A DNA stretch of 64,000 bases, taken from JACOMS01 sp051252005. GTDB taxonomy: Bacteria > Pseudomonadota > Alphaproteobacteria > Caulobacterales > Maricaulaceae. Shown piece after piece: positions 17,936-26,216 of the stretch. The DNA is taken from assembly GCA_051252005.1 (NCBI GenBank), contig JBPOEZ010000007.1, positions 1 through 64,000 on the forward strand. Reading direction: 5' to 3'. The position numbers and the translations under genes were made by a program. The notes below the pieces were generated by a model that was given only the letters and a program-made list of their open reading frames with translations, searched no databases and was not told the DNA's origin. Position 1 is the stretch's first letter. Every line of letters starts with the position of its first letter.

Positions 17936-18509
17936 CCCGGATCTCCCGCGCTGCGGCTGGGTGCCGCCCTCAGACGTGCTCTATTGCAATTATCACGACA
18001 CAGAATGGGGCCGTCCAATTTGGGATGACAAAGCGCTATTTTCCAAACTCATACAGGACGGCATGCAGGCTGGCCTTGCATGGATTACCATTCTGCGGAA
18101 GCGCGACACTATTCTCGAGGCCTTTGACGGGCTCGACCCCGATAAAGTCGCTTACTACACGGACGCGGATAGAGAGCGGCTCATGGGCAACACAGGCATC
18201 ATTCGCTCTAAACTTAAAATCAACGCTGCCATCACCAACTCGCAAATTTTCATTAAAATGCGCGACGAGGAAGGGCTTAATTTTTCTGATTACCTTTGGG
18301 GGTTTGTCGGCGGCGCGCCCATTCAAAACACCTGGGATGAGTTTAAAGACGCGCCCGTTAAATCAGATATCTCAGAAGCTCTATCAAAAGACCTTAAAAA
18401 ACGCGGCTTTAAATTTGTCGGCCCCGTCATTGTCTATGCCTTCATGCAAGCGGTCGGCATGATAAATGACCATGAAGTCACGTGCATTGCTTACATAGAC
18501 TGCGTATAG
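17925..18509 (+). CDS. tag: DNA-3-methyladenine glycosylase I
   Basis: 194 residues. Removes 3-methyladenine from alkylated DNA in base excision repair. Zinc-binding residues are in place: Cys in PRCGWV, His in NYHDTEWG, and His/Cys in NDHEVTC at the end. The catalytic-pocket block QAGLAWITILRKRDTILEAFDGLDP is the family signature. Overlaps the preceding gene by 11 bases, part of the compact plus-strand run. Confidence 0.95.
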   Translation: MTHNPDLPRCGWVPPSDVLYCNYHDTEWGRPIWDDKALFSKLIQDGMQAGLAWITILRKRDTILEAFDGLDPDKVAYYTDADRERLMGNTGIIRSKLKINAAITNSQIFIKMRDEEGLNFSDYLWGFVGGAPIQNTWDEFKDAPVKSDISEALSKDLKKRGFKFVGPVIVYAFMQAVGMINDHEVTCIAYIDCV

Positions 18510-18515
18510 AAACCT

Positions 18516-18686
18516 ATGACCCGTATTTTGATAACAAGCCTTTGCCTCATCGCCCTCTCCGCTTGCGCCAGCTTTAATACAGAACAGGCCGAAGAGCAGC
18601 GGCTCAAAGAGCTTTGCGATAAAATCGATACGCAGCATCTCTCCCATTGCCCCGGCAATCATGTTCCGCCGCCGCCTGTGAACTAA
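18516..18686 (+). CDS. Small lipoprotein, 56 residues
   Basis: Reads MTRILITSLCLIALSACASF, then a short charged segment with two further Cys (KELCDK and SHCPG) and a PPPPVN tail. The lipobox LSAC gives a clear lipoprotein signal. It begins six bases after the tag stop and is short enough to be missed by standard length cut-offs. Function unknown; the two cysteines could form a disulfide in the periplasm. Confidence 0.7.
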   Translation: MTRILITSLCLIALSACASFNTEQAEEQRLKELCDKIDTQHLSHCPGNHVPPPPVN

Positions 18687-18758
18687 ATGATCTGAAACAA
18701 TGACTAGCGCTTCACGGAAGGCCCGTTATAAATGTGCAAACAATTTTTGAGGATGCAC

Positions 18759-19904
18759 ATGCAAGCCGTTATCAGCGCCACCGGTCTCTGGACACCGGAA
18801 CAATCGATTTCCAACGAAGAACTTGTCGAGGGCTTTAATGCCTATGTTGATAAGTGGAACGCGGAAAACTCGGATAAGATTGCTTCCGGCGAAAAACTGC
18901 CGCTAGAGCATTCCTCCGCTCCGTTTATTGAAAAAGCTTCCGGCATTAAGTCCCGCTTTGTTATTTCCAAAGATCCTATTCTTGATCCCAACATCATGGC
19001 GCCGCGCATTCCTGCCCGCCCAAATGAAGAACCGTCTATTCTGGCAGAGATCGCTGTCAAAGCTGCTAAACAAGCTCTCGAAAAAGCTGGCCGTAAACCA
19101 GAAGATGTTGGCGCAGTCATTGTAGCTTGCTCTAACCTACAGCGCGGCTACCCCGCGATTGCCGTCGAAGTTCAAAGCCTTTTAGGCACGAGCGGCTTTG
19201 CCTTTGACATGAATGTCGCGTGTTCATCCGCTACATTTGGCATCGAGACGGCGCGCGGGCTCATCGCGGGCGGACAAGCGAAATCGGTATTGGTCTGCAA
19301 CCCCGAAATTTGTACCGCGCATTTGAATTTCAAAGACCGCGACGCGCATTTTATTTTTGGTGATGTCGCGACCGCAATACTCGTCGAAGAAGATACAATC
19401 GCTCCGAAAGACCATTGGGAAATTATCGGGTCTAAATTAGTCACGGAGTTTTCCAATAATATCCGCAATAATTTCGGCTTCCTCAATCCCTGCGCGCCTG
19501 AAGATGACGGCATGGTGGATGACCGCGGACGCAAAGGTCTTACAGACAAATTATTCACGCAAAATGGCCGCAAGGTTTTCAAAGAAGTCGTGCCGATGGT
19601 CGCTAAAATGATCACCGAAGAATCTAAAGCTAACGGCCTTGACCCAGCAGAATTAAAACGCATGTGGCTACACCAAGCCAATCTCAACATGAACTTGCTA
19701 ATTGCTAAAAAAGTCCTCGGCAAAGATGTACATATTTCGCAGGCCCCTGTTGTTTTGGATGAATATGCCAACACATCCTCAGCCGGATCGATCATTGCCT
19801 TCCATAAACATTCGTCTGACTTCGCCCCCGGCGAAACTGGACTGATTTGCTCGTTTGGCGCAGGCTATAGCGCCGGCGCAATTTTCGTGCGTAAGGTGGG
19901 TTAG
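18759..19904 (+). CDS. Beta-ketoacyl-ACP synthase III-like enzyme
   Basis: 381 residues. Thiolase fold with the Cys-His-Asn triad: Cys in NVACSSATF, His in WLHQANLNMN, Asn in EYANTSSAGS. Longer than E. coli FabH because of an N-terminal insertion (residues ~25-75), resembling the long FabH-like proteins of alphaproteobacteria. It would condense acetyl-CoA or another acyl-CoA with malonyl-ACP. The third in-frame ATG (18759) is chosen for its GAGGA site five bases ahead. Whether it starts bulk fatty acid synthesis cannot be read. Confidence 0.85.
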   Translation: MQAVISATGLWTPEQSISNEELVEGFNAYVDKWNAENSDKIASGEKLPLEHSSAPFIEKASGIKSRFVISKDPILDPNIMAPRIPARPNEEPSILAEIAVKAAKQALEKAGRKPEDVGAVIVACSNLQRGYPAIAVEVQSLLGTSGFAFDMNVACSSATFGIETARGLIAGGQAKSVLVCNPEICTAHLNFKDRDAHFIFGDVATAILVEEDTIAPKDHWEIIGSKLVTEFSNNIRNNFGFLNPCAPEDDGMVDDRGRKGLTDKLFTQNGRKVFKEVVPMVAKMITEESKANGLDPAELKRMWLHQANLNMNLLIAKKVLGKDVHISQAPVVLDEYANTSSAGSIIAFHKHSSDFAPGETGLICSFGAGYSAGAIFVRKVG

Positions 19905-19907
19905 GTC

Positions 19908-20651
19908 ATGCGCGGAGTTGCTATCGGGCTCATCGTAAGTTTTTTTTCGGTCGCAGCATCCGCTCAATTAGGGCCGCCGCCAACGCTCCCTTCGTCTTTC
20001 TCTGCGCCTACAACGCAGCTCTCCTATCCGCTCAGCGATATCGATAGAGCTGTGCGCGAAGCCGATAAACGCCGTAGCGACGTAGAAGAACGGCGGCTCA
20101 AAATTCAAGCCTCGCAAGGCACGGGAAACGTTGAATGTATTACAGGCGACTGCTTTGGCGGCACGGGCGTTTTCGTCAACGCAGACGGCAGCACCTATAA
20201 TGGTGACCATAGCGGCGGCGTGCCGAGCGGTTTTGGCACCTATATTTGGGCTAACGGCGAAAAGTATGTCGGCGAATTTAAGCTCGGCGTTAAGCACGGC
20301 GAAGGCAATTATTACATCGAAGACGGCAGCCAATATACTGGCGAGTTTGACGGCGGCTACCCTTCCGGAAGCGGAACGGATTATTACGCCTCTGGCGACA
20401 AATATATTGGCGAGCACGTAAAAGGCCTCCCGCATGGCTACGGCACCTATTACAGCGCGGACGGCTGGGTCTTTGTGGGCGACCACGAAAACGGCCTGAG
20501 TCACGGCAGCGGAACTTATTATTTTCCTGACGGACGGAAATATGTCGGCGCGTTTAAAGACGGCGTCTTTAGCGGCCAAGGCACAGCCTATTTCGATAAT
20601 GGCAAAGTCTATCACCGCGGTCAGTGGCGCAATAATAAGCCCGTTAATTAA
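19908..20651 (+). CDS. Secreted MORN-repeat protein
   Basis: 247 residues. Signal peptide MRGVAIGLIVSFFSVAASA, a short helical region (DIDRAVREADKRRSDVEERRLK), then six to seven MORN repeats of ~23 residues such as GTYIWANGEKYVGEFKLGVKHGEG. MORN repeats form an elongated beta ladder that binds lipids or proteins. Starts three bases after the KAS III stop, so cotranscribed. Role unknown, perhaps an envelope scaffold. Confidence 0.88.
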   Translation: MRGVAIGLIVSFFSVAASAQLGPPPTLPSSFSAPTTQLSYPLSDIDRAVREADKRRSDVEERRLKIQASQGTGNVECITGDCFGGTGVFVNADGSTYNGDHSGGVPSGFGTYIWANGEKYVGEFKLGVKHGEGNYYIEDGSQYTGEFDGGYPSGSGTDYYASGDKYIGEHVKGLPHGYGTYYSADGWVFVGDHENGLSHGSGTYYFPDGRKYVGAFKDGVFSGQGTAYFDNGKVYHRGQWRNNKPVN

Positions 20652-20659
20652 ACCCTATA

Positions 20660-21256
20660 ATGGCCCGATCTTCCGCCAAACCTCCGCGCGCATGGCAGCG
20701 TATGCTCTCGGGCCGACGCCTCGACCTGCTTGACCCGTCTCCCTTTGACATAGAGATTGAAGACATTGCCAGAGGCCTTGCCCGTGTCGCGCGCTGGAAC
20801 GGGCAAACAAATGGCGACCATGCTTTTTCAGTCGCCGAACATAGCGTCATAGTCGAAGACATTTTCGGGCAACTCAGCCCGAAAGCCTCCCGGGAAGAGA
20901 GGCTCATGGCGCTTTTGCATGACGCCGCCGAATACGTTATCGGCGATATGATCAGCCCCTTCAAACAGGCCCTAGGCATTGATTACAAAGCCTTCGAAGC
21001 CCGTCTCGAAGAAGCGATCCATGTGCGCTTTGGACTGCCCGCAAAAATGCCCGCAAAGCTCAAGAAGAAAATCAAACAGGCCGATATTTATTGCGCGTGG
21101 TTCGAAGCCACGCAAATCGCTGGTTTTTCACTTGACGAAGCCCACCAACACTTCACCGCCCCGCCTGATGGGATCGGGTATGTGATTATGCCTTTGCCAG
21201 TGCGGGAAGCAGAAATGCTATTCTTGGATCGGTTTGAGAGGTTGCTTCAAGCGTAA
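20660..21256 (+). CDS. HD-domain hydrolase, YfbR-like
   Basis: 198 residues. Metal-binding HD motif in SVAEHSVIV, LLHDAAEYVIGD and a later Asp in KQADIYCAW. The arrangement matches YfbR-type 5'-nucleotidases and related HD hydrolases acting on nucleotides. Begins eight bases after the MORN gene, last of the plus-strand run before convergent minus-strand genes. Confidence 0.82.
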   Translation: MARSSAKPPRAWQRMLSGRRLDLLDPSPFDIEIEDIARGLARVARWNGQTNGDHAFSVAEHSVIVEDIFGQLSPKASREERLMALLHDAAEYVIGDMISPFKQALGIDYKAFEARLEEAIHVRFGLPAKMPAKLKKKIKQADIYCAWFEATQIAGFSLDEAHQHFTAPPDGIGYVIMPLPVREAEMLFLDRFERLLQA

Positions 21257-21265
21257 ATTACTCTT

Positions 21266-21775
21266 CTAAGGTTCGAAAGGTTTCTCATATGTCGCAAACA
21301 ATTCACGAACCTCTCTGGCCCCATGGCCGTGCACCCAAACAGGTAAGGGGGCGCACCCTTTAATATGCAATCTTGAGCCCAATACAGAATGATTGTATAA
21401 ACCTACTATCTCGTCCCAACCTATCTTCTGCCAACCGCTTAACCCTCGATGTTCCACATAAGAACTTGTGGCCCGCAAGCGAGTCCATGAAGAAATATAC
21501 GCACCAAATCCCATTAAAACTGTGAGTGGCAATCCAAGTAAAAGCCAAAAGACAATATCATCATTCGTAATCACGGAACTTATTGTCATCATCCCGAATG
21601 CAATACAAAATACAGTGCATAATAAACTTGCCAACCATGACATTATTCCAGGCTTTATAATTATTCTTCCAAGAGAATCCGTCTTTCCCTCTTTGTAGGA
21701 CAACCTTTCATAGGTAATCCAAATAATTTGAATGCCAACGGCCACTACGAATGCAATTAATATGCCTCTATCCAT
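21266..21775 (-). CDS. Membrane protein of unknown function
   Basis: 169 residues. One N-terminal helix (IAFVVAVGIQIIWITY), then two more (WLASLLCTVFCIAFGMMTISSV, IVFWLLLGLPLTVLMGFGAYI), then a soluble C-terminal domain of short strands (SSYVEHRGLSGWQKIGWDEIVGLYNHSVLGSRLHIKG) that resembles a bacterial PH-like fold. Codon use is visibly more AT-rich than the neighbours. No functional call. Confidence 0.6.
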   Translation of the reverse strand: MDRGILIAFVVAVGIQIIWITYERLSYKEGKTDSLGRIIIKPGIMSWLASLLCTVFCIAFGMMTISSVITNDDIVFWLLLGLPLTVLMGFGAYISSWTRLRATSSYVEHRGLSGWQKIGWDEIVGLYNHSVLGSRLHIKGCAPLPVWVHGHGAREVRELFATYEKPFEP

Positions 21776-21839
21776 TAAAACTTCACGCCTTTACCATTCA
21801 ATCGGAGAAACTGAGTGCATGCCTTAACCGCCAAGCAAT

Positions 21840-22415
21840 CTACCCATCATACCCCCAAACTGCAGGCGGGGCGCTTACGGGTTTGGTTGTATCAAACTCG
21901 GCCTGGAATAGACGTCCGGGGCGGGAGAGCTGATAGGTAAAGGTTTCGTCGCCGAGGCGCACGGCCCAAACATTCGTAACAGAGACGCCGAGGCCTTCTT
22001 TTTCAAACAAAGCAATCGACTCCGCATCGACGGGGAAGTTTTGCTCGCTTGCCGTGCCTGCGTCCGCTGTATCGCCGCCATACATCGTCACAGCGTCCGA
22101 AGAGCCGTCTTCGTGGCGGTGATCATGTTTAAGGCGCAGGCCATTATCCGTTTTCGTAATGATCCATGTGCGGGAGCGGTTCTCGCCCACATGAAGCGGA
22201 ATTTTAATCTCGGTTTTGCTGCAATCACGCACATGCATGATCAGCGTTTCTTTGCGCCAGTCCGCGTCGGCCTCGTCAGTCGATACGATCTTGCCTTCAA
22301 ACGCTTGGCCGCAAAGCTTTGAGACTTCGTCAAAAAAAGCGTCCTGAGGCGTGGCCGCTTTATTGCCGCAAGCCGCCAAAATAAGCCCTGCTGATAATCC
22401 CAAAAATAACCGCAT
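21840..22415 (-). CDS. Lipoprotein of unknown function
   Basis: 191 residues. Signal MRLFLGLSAGLILAAC with a good lipobox. The mature part has two Cys (KLCGQAF, VRDCSK) that could pair, and a central region rich in short strands with RTWIITKTDNGLRLKHDHRHEDG. The pattern is that of a conserved secreted protein family without known function. Confidence 0.68.
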   Translation of the reverse strand: MRLFLGLSAGLILAACGNKAATPQDAFFDEVSKLCGQAFEGKIVSTDEADADWRKETLIMHVRDCSKTEIKIPLHVGENRSRTWIITKTDNGLRLKHDHRHEDGSSDAVTMYGGDTADAGTASEQNFPVDAESIALFEKEGLGVSVTNVWAVRLGDETFTYQLSRPGRLFQAEFDTTKPVSAPPAVWGYDG

Positions 22416-22435
22416 AAATGTCTCCTATGGTTTCA

Positions 22436-23209
22436 TTAATAGTCCGCGCCAACAGCATGCAAAACTGCACCATTTTTAGCAAGCCAGCTTTTCGCTCTTT
22501 TAGCGCCCGGATAAATATCATCAACCACAGCCCAGAAAGCGGCGCTGTGATTGGCTTCGATCATGTGGGCGCATTCATGGGCTGCGACATAATCCAGAAC
22601 ATAAGACGGAGCCGCAATTAATCGCCAAGAATAAGAGATGTGCCCTTTGCCGCCCCGCGTGATGCAGGAGCCCCACCGCGAACGCGTGTCGCGCACGGAG
22701 ACTTTCTCAACTTCGCGGTTCAGCAAGCCCGCATAATGATGGGTAGCCGTCTCCAGCGCTTCCCGCGCGTCCCGCACCAAAAGACGGCGCGTACGGCCCG
22801 CAAATGTGTCAGCCGCCGCCGGAACGATAATCTCGCGGGCATCATGGTCGATGGAAGGCCGTCCGCGCAGGCCAGGGCGAATGAGCGTATAGGTTTCGCC
22901 CAAAAGCGTGACTTTCCCGCCCGCTACGAAGGGCTGCGCGGGCGGCAGGGTTTCTAGCTGTACGTTAATCCAGTCGGCTTGTTTTTGCGCGAACTGTCTG
23001 GCCTTCGCCACGGCTTTGCGGCCAGGGACTGTCACAATCACTTCGCGCTCTGAACTATTGACCCGCAAAGAAATCCGTCTCGCCCGCGTGGAAATACGGA
23101 ACAATAGGCGCGGATCATCAGGATCGCGAAACTGCGACGCGTCAGGCGTTTTGGCGGCGGACGCCTTGCCCTCTGGCGTCTTACGCAGCTTTCCTAAGAA
23201 GCTAGACAT
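22436..23209 (-). CDS. YgjP-like (DUF45, M48-type) metallopeptidase
   Basis: 257 residues. N-terminal beta-rich half (RRISLRVNSSEREVIVTVP) and a C-terminal zinc-peptidase half with DTRSRWGSC, LIAAPSYVLDYVAAHECAHMIEANHSAAFW; HECAH is the HExxH zinc site. This is the DUF45 signature. Substrate unknown. Lies 20 bases ahead of the lipoprotein gene and probably shares its transcript. Confidence 0.87.
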   Translation of the reverse strand: MSSFLGKLRKTPEGKASAAKTPDASQFRDPDDPRLLFRISTRARRISLRVNSSEREVIVTVPGRKAVAKARQFAQKQADWINVQLETLPPAQPFVAGGKVTLLGETYTLIRPGLRGRPSIDHDAREIIVPAAADTFAGRTRRLLVRDAREALETATHHYAGLLNREVEKVSVRDTRSRWGSCITRGGKGHISYSWRLIAAPSYVLDYVAAHECAHMIEANHSAAFWAVVDDIYPGAKRAKSWLAKNGAVLHAVGADY

Positions 23210-23319
23210 AAATGCCCTGCTTCATATCCGATAGATGATTCCATAGCCCTAACTTAGGGCCGCACGCCCTACCTAACAAGCCATAGTCGCAGTGTCTGGC
23301 CCAACAGCTTAGAAACTCT

Positions 23320-23934
23320 CTATTTTCCAGTTTTCTTAAAACTCGCGAGCCGCTTTGCAATATCCTGAACGTCGCTACTATGCGTAAACACATCAACAAA
23401 TCCGCCGTCTTTATCCATAAGGTAAATCAGGCTGACATGGTCAACCGTATAGCCGCCCGTTAATTCAGGGTCTTCGACCTTTTGCGCGTAAATCTTATAC
23501 GCTGTTTTCGCGGCTTCAACCTGCTCCGGCGTACCTGTTAAACCCATGAGGTTTTTCGGAAAGCCGCGCGCCGTGACATATAATTTTAGACTTTCCGGCG
23601 TATCACGTTCCGGATCAACGCTGATGAAGATCGGCTGAAAAAACTCGCCTTTAGGATCGACCTGCGACTGCGCCGCGCCCATTTGCTGCAAAGCCAGAGG
23701 ACACACGTCGGGGCAATAGGAAAAGCCGAAATAGATAAGCTGCGGCTTGCCCAGTATATCTTGGTCGGTGACGGTTTCGCCGTCCTGATTAACAAGCTCA
23801 AACGGGCCGCCAATTTGGGCCGTACCTGTGACCGTTACTTGACCGGACCGGGCGGTTTGTGGCTCGCATGCCGAGACCAGCGCCATAATTGCGACGCCGA
23901 GAGAAAGGAATAACGCTTTTAACATAAGTGACAT
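23320..23934 (-). CDS. senC: SCO1/SenC/PrrC family copper protein
   Basis: 204 residues. N-terminal signal with lipobox LVSAC; thioredoxin-like fold. Copper ligands CPDVC (in GFSYCPDVCPLALQ) and His in YTVDHVSLIYL are present. SCO proteins deliver copper to the Cu-A centre of cytochrome oxidase and may sense redox state. It is divergent from regB with only about 36-50 bases between starts, the classical senC/prrC - regB - regA arrangement of alphaproteobacteria. Confidence 0.92.
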   Translation of the reverse strand: MSLMLKALFLSLGVAIMALVSACEPQTARSGQVTVTGTAQIGGPFELVNQDGETVTDQDILGKPQLIYFGFSYCPDVCPLALQQMGAAQSQVDPKGEFFQPIFISVDPERDTPESLKLYVTARGFPKNLMGLTGTPEQVEAAKTAYKIYAQKVEDPELTGGYTVDHVSLIYLMDKDGGFVDVFTHSSDVQDIAKRLASFKKTGK

Positions 23935-23982
23935 TTCGCTTTAGGTTAGTAATATAGGCATCTGTAAAATGTGAAAGCGCCC

Positions 23983-25296
23983 ATGTCCACGCCCCAACAC
24001 TCTGATGTGACACTATATACCCCTGCTGATATGCGGCTGTCTCGGCGCACGGCGGGGCGTTTGCGGCGTTCAACCTTGGTTATCCTACGCTGGACCGCAA
24101 TTATTGGGCAAAGTTTCGCCCTTATTCTTGTCGCTTTAGGTTTAGGGTTTTCTTTCCCGTTTTGGCCCTGCGTTCTTGTCATCGGCACAAGCGCGGTTAT
24201 CAATTTAGGCGTCTCGCTTCGTATGCCGCTCGACCGCCGCGTCGGCGATACAGAAGCCGCCGCGCAGCTTGGGTTCGATGTCTTACAGCTTGCTATCCTT
24301 CTGTGGCTTACAGGCGGCATGAGCAATCCGTTTGCCATGCTTTTACTCGCGCCCGTAGTGACAAGCGCGACGACGCTGAGCCGCCCAGTTCTTTTGAGCC
24401 TAGGCCTCTTGGCCGCCGGATTTTCCTTCGCGCTCTTATATCACAGCCTCCCTTTACCATGGTCACCGCAGGGGAGTTTCGTTCTACCTTTCACCTTCAC
24501 GCTCGGCCTGTGGACGGCTTTGATGGTCGGGATGGTTTTTACGTCGCTCTATGCGTGGCGCGCGGCTAAAGAATCCCGCCGCATGTCAGAAGCCCTCGCC
24601 GCAACAGAAGCCGTGCTCGCCCATGAGCAAAAACTAGCGGCCCTTGGCGGACTCGCCGCCGCTGCTGCTCATGAGCTTGGAACGCCCCTCGCTACAATCC
24701 AGATTACGGCCAAGGAAATGGCGCGCGAGCTTGATCCCGCAACACCCCTTGGCGAAGATGCCGATTTGCTTGTGTCGCAATCGCAGCGCTGCCGAGATAT
24801 ATTACAGCAACTTGCCGTTCGCGGAGACGAAGGCGACTTGATACATGACCGAATGAGCCTTGATGTCATGCTCAACGAAGCTGCTGATCCATTTTTCGGG
24901 TTAGGCTCAGAGCTAGATATTTCGGTCTCAGGCGAGGGAGAAGAACCCTCCCTCCGCCGCCAAGCAGAACTTCTATACGGGATGCGAAATTTCATAGAAA
25001 ACGCCGTAGGCTTTGCCGATAGCTCTGTAACTATCAAAGGCACATGGGACGACACGACCCTTAAAGTCTCGATCACAGATGACGGGCCAGGCTTTGACGC
25101 CGCTATCATTGGCCGCCTCGGCGAGCCTTATGTTTCGGGACGAGGCGAAGACGAAAAGGCCGGCGGGTTAGGCCTAGGCTTCTTTATTGCCAAAACTCTG
25201 ATTGAACGCACAGGCGGCTTAGTTAAGTTTGGCAACCACAAACAAGGCGGAGCATTCATTAATCTGACGTGGCCACGAGACGTGCTCACCATATAG
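23983..25296 (+). CDS. regB: Redox-sensing histidine kinase RegB/ActS/PrrB
   Basis: 437 residues with about six N-terminal helices. Three RegB hallmarks can be seen: the quinone-site heptad GGMSNPF between helices; the H-box AAAAHELGTPL; and a Cys exactly 40 residues after the phospho-His (QRCRDIL), the same spacing as redox-active Cys265 to His225 in Rhodobacter RegB. ATP-lid motifs DDGPGF and GGLGLGFFIAKTL follow. It controls energy-generating and respiratory genes through RegA. GTG at 23971 is an alternative start. Confidence 0.94.
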   Translation: MSTPQHSDVTLYTPADMRLSRRTAGRLRRSTLVILRWTAIIGQSFALILVALGLGFSFPFWPCVLVIGTSAVINLGVSLRMPLDRRVGDTEAAAQLGFDVLQLAILLWLTGGMSNPFAMLLLAPVVTSATTLSRPVLLSLGLLAAGFSFALLYHSLPLPWSPQGSFVLPFTFTLGLWTALMVGMVFTSLYAWRAAKESRRMSEALAATEAVLAHEQKLAALGGLAAAAAHELGTPLATIQITAKEMARELDPATPLGEDADLLVSQSQRCRDILQQLAVRGDEGDLIHDRMSLDVMLNEAADPFFGLGSELDISVSGEGEEPSLRRQAELLYGMRNFIENAVGFADSSVTIKGTWDDTTLKVSITDDGPGFDAAIIGRLGEPYVSGRGEDEKAGGLGLGFFIAKTLIERTGGLVKFGNHKQGGAFINLTWPRDVLTI

Positions 25297-25383
25297 GCGG
25301 CGATTTACTATTACTTTTTCCACAACATACCATATAAGGGGTGAAATCGTTTTATAAGCGATAGCCGGAAAGAGAGACGACCT

Positions 25384-25941
25384 ATGGCTCAGAAAATTGG
25401 TGATTACGAAATCCCAGAAGATAATTCCATTATGATCCTTGATGATGACGGACCGTTCCGTAATCGTCTTGGCCGCGCGCTAGAACAGCGCGGATTTTCC
25501 GTCACTGCCCTAGAGACCGTTGCCGAAGCCATGATCAAGGCCAAAAATGACCCGCCAGCATTTGCCGTATTGGATATGCGGCTTGAAGATGGGAACGGCC
25601 TTACCGTTGTAGATGCCCTGCATGAGCATCGCCCTGATTGTAAAATGGTTATGCTCACTGGGTATGGCAATCTGGCCACAGCCGTTCACGCGATTAAATC
25701 CGGCGCGATTGATTATTTGGCCAAACCGGCCGACGCAGACGATGTTTGCAAAGCCCTTCTTGTGCCTCGCGGCGAAAAACCTATGCCGCCGGAAAACCCT
25801 ATGTCAGCGGACCGCGTTAGGTGGGAGCATATTCAGCGTGTGTATGAGCTTTGCGGCAAAAACGTTTCTGAAACCGCGCGCCGGCTCAATATGCACCGCC
25901 GGACGCTACAAAGAATTTTAGCAAAGCGCGCCCCGCGATAG
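25384..25941 (+). CDS. regA: Response regulator RegA/ActR/PrrA
   Basis: 185 residues. Receiver domain with phospho-acceptor Asp64 (VLDMRLEDG), Thr in MLTGYG and Lys114 (YLAKPADADD), followed by a Pro linker (GEKPMPPENP) and a Fis-type helix-turn-helix (NVSETARRLNMHRRTLQRIL), near-invariant in this family. Cognate regulator of RegB, encoded 87 bases downstream of it. Confidence 0.95.
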   Translation: MAQKIGDYEIPEDNSIMILDDDGPFRNRLGRALEQRGFSVTALETVAEAMIKAKNDPPAFAVLDMRLEDGNGLTVVDALHEHRPDCKMVMLTGYGNLATAVHAIKSGAIDYLAKPADADDVCKALLVPRGEKPMPPENPMSADRVRWEHIQRVYELCGKNVSETARRLNMHRRTLQRILAKRAPR

Positions 25942-25957
25942 AATCAAAGCACAATGT

Positions 25958-25986
25958 TTGACAAAAATTCGTTTCCCACTTAGAGA
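25958..25986 (+). promoter_or_regulatory. Sigma-70-type promoter ahead of the MATE leader
   Basis: A perfect TTGACA -35 element (25958-25963), a 17-base spacer and TAGAGA (25981-25986) as a weaker -10. Transcription would begin near 25993, giving a leader of about 225 bases before the MATE start that contains a small ORF and a terminator. Confidence 0.55.
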
Positions 25987-26023
25987 CGCTTTATTGACGT
26001 GTTTTGAACACGAGAGAGAGACC

Positions 26024-26107
26024 ATGAATAATTGGCTAAATATTAACGGCGAGAAAACAGCAATGCGCCCGCATTGTTCGGCACTGCGACGGCCTATGCG
26101 AGGATAG
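26024..26107 (+). CDS. Putative 27-residue leader peptide upstream of a MATE pump
   Basis: A short ORF, MNNWLNINGEKTAM...RRPMRG, preceded by a purine-rich ribosome site (GAGAGAGACC). It lies between a TTGACA promoter and a strong intrinsic terminator, with the MATE gene immediately after. Its last codons (26092-26095 GCCT and 26100-26103 GAGG) can pair with the left arm of the terminator, so translation of this ORF could decide whether the terminator forms. The Arg-rich end and the position suggest a regulatory leader; a stable protein is unlikely. Confidence 0.5.
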   Translation: MNNWLNINGEKTAMRPHCSALRRPMRG

Positions 26108-26131
26108 AAGAGCATTTTTGTTTCTTTTTTG

Positions 26132-26162
26132 ACCTCCCAGGCTGCCCTGCGGAGGTTTTTTT
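26132..26162 (+). terminator. Intrinsic terminator/attenuator directly before the MATE gene
   Basis: Stem ACCTCC-CAGG pairs with CCTG-(C)-GGAGGT: ten base pairs with one bulge and a four-base loop, followed by seven T (26156-26162). It sits only about 55 bases before the MATE start and inside its transcript, which suits conditional read-through control. Confidence 0.8.
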
Positions 26163-26216
26163 ATGCCTCAAATTCTACACCCGAATACTTTCCAGTTCAC
26201 ATTTTTAAGACACATT

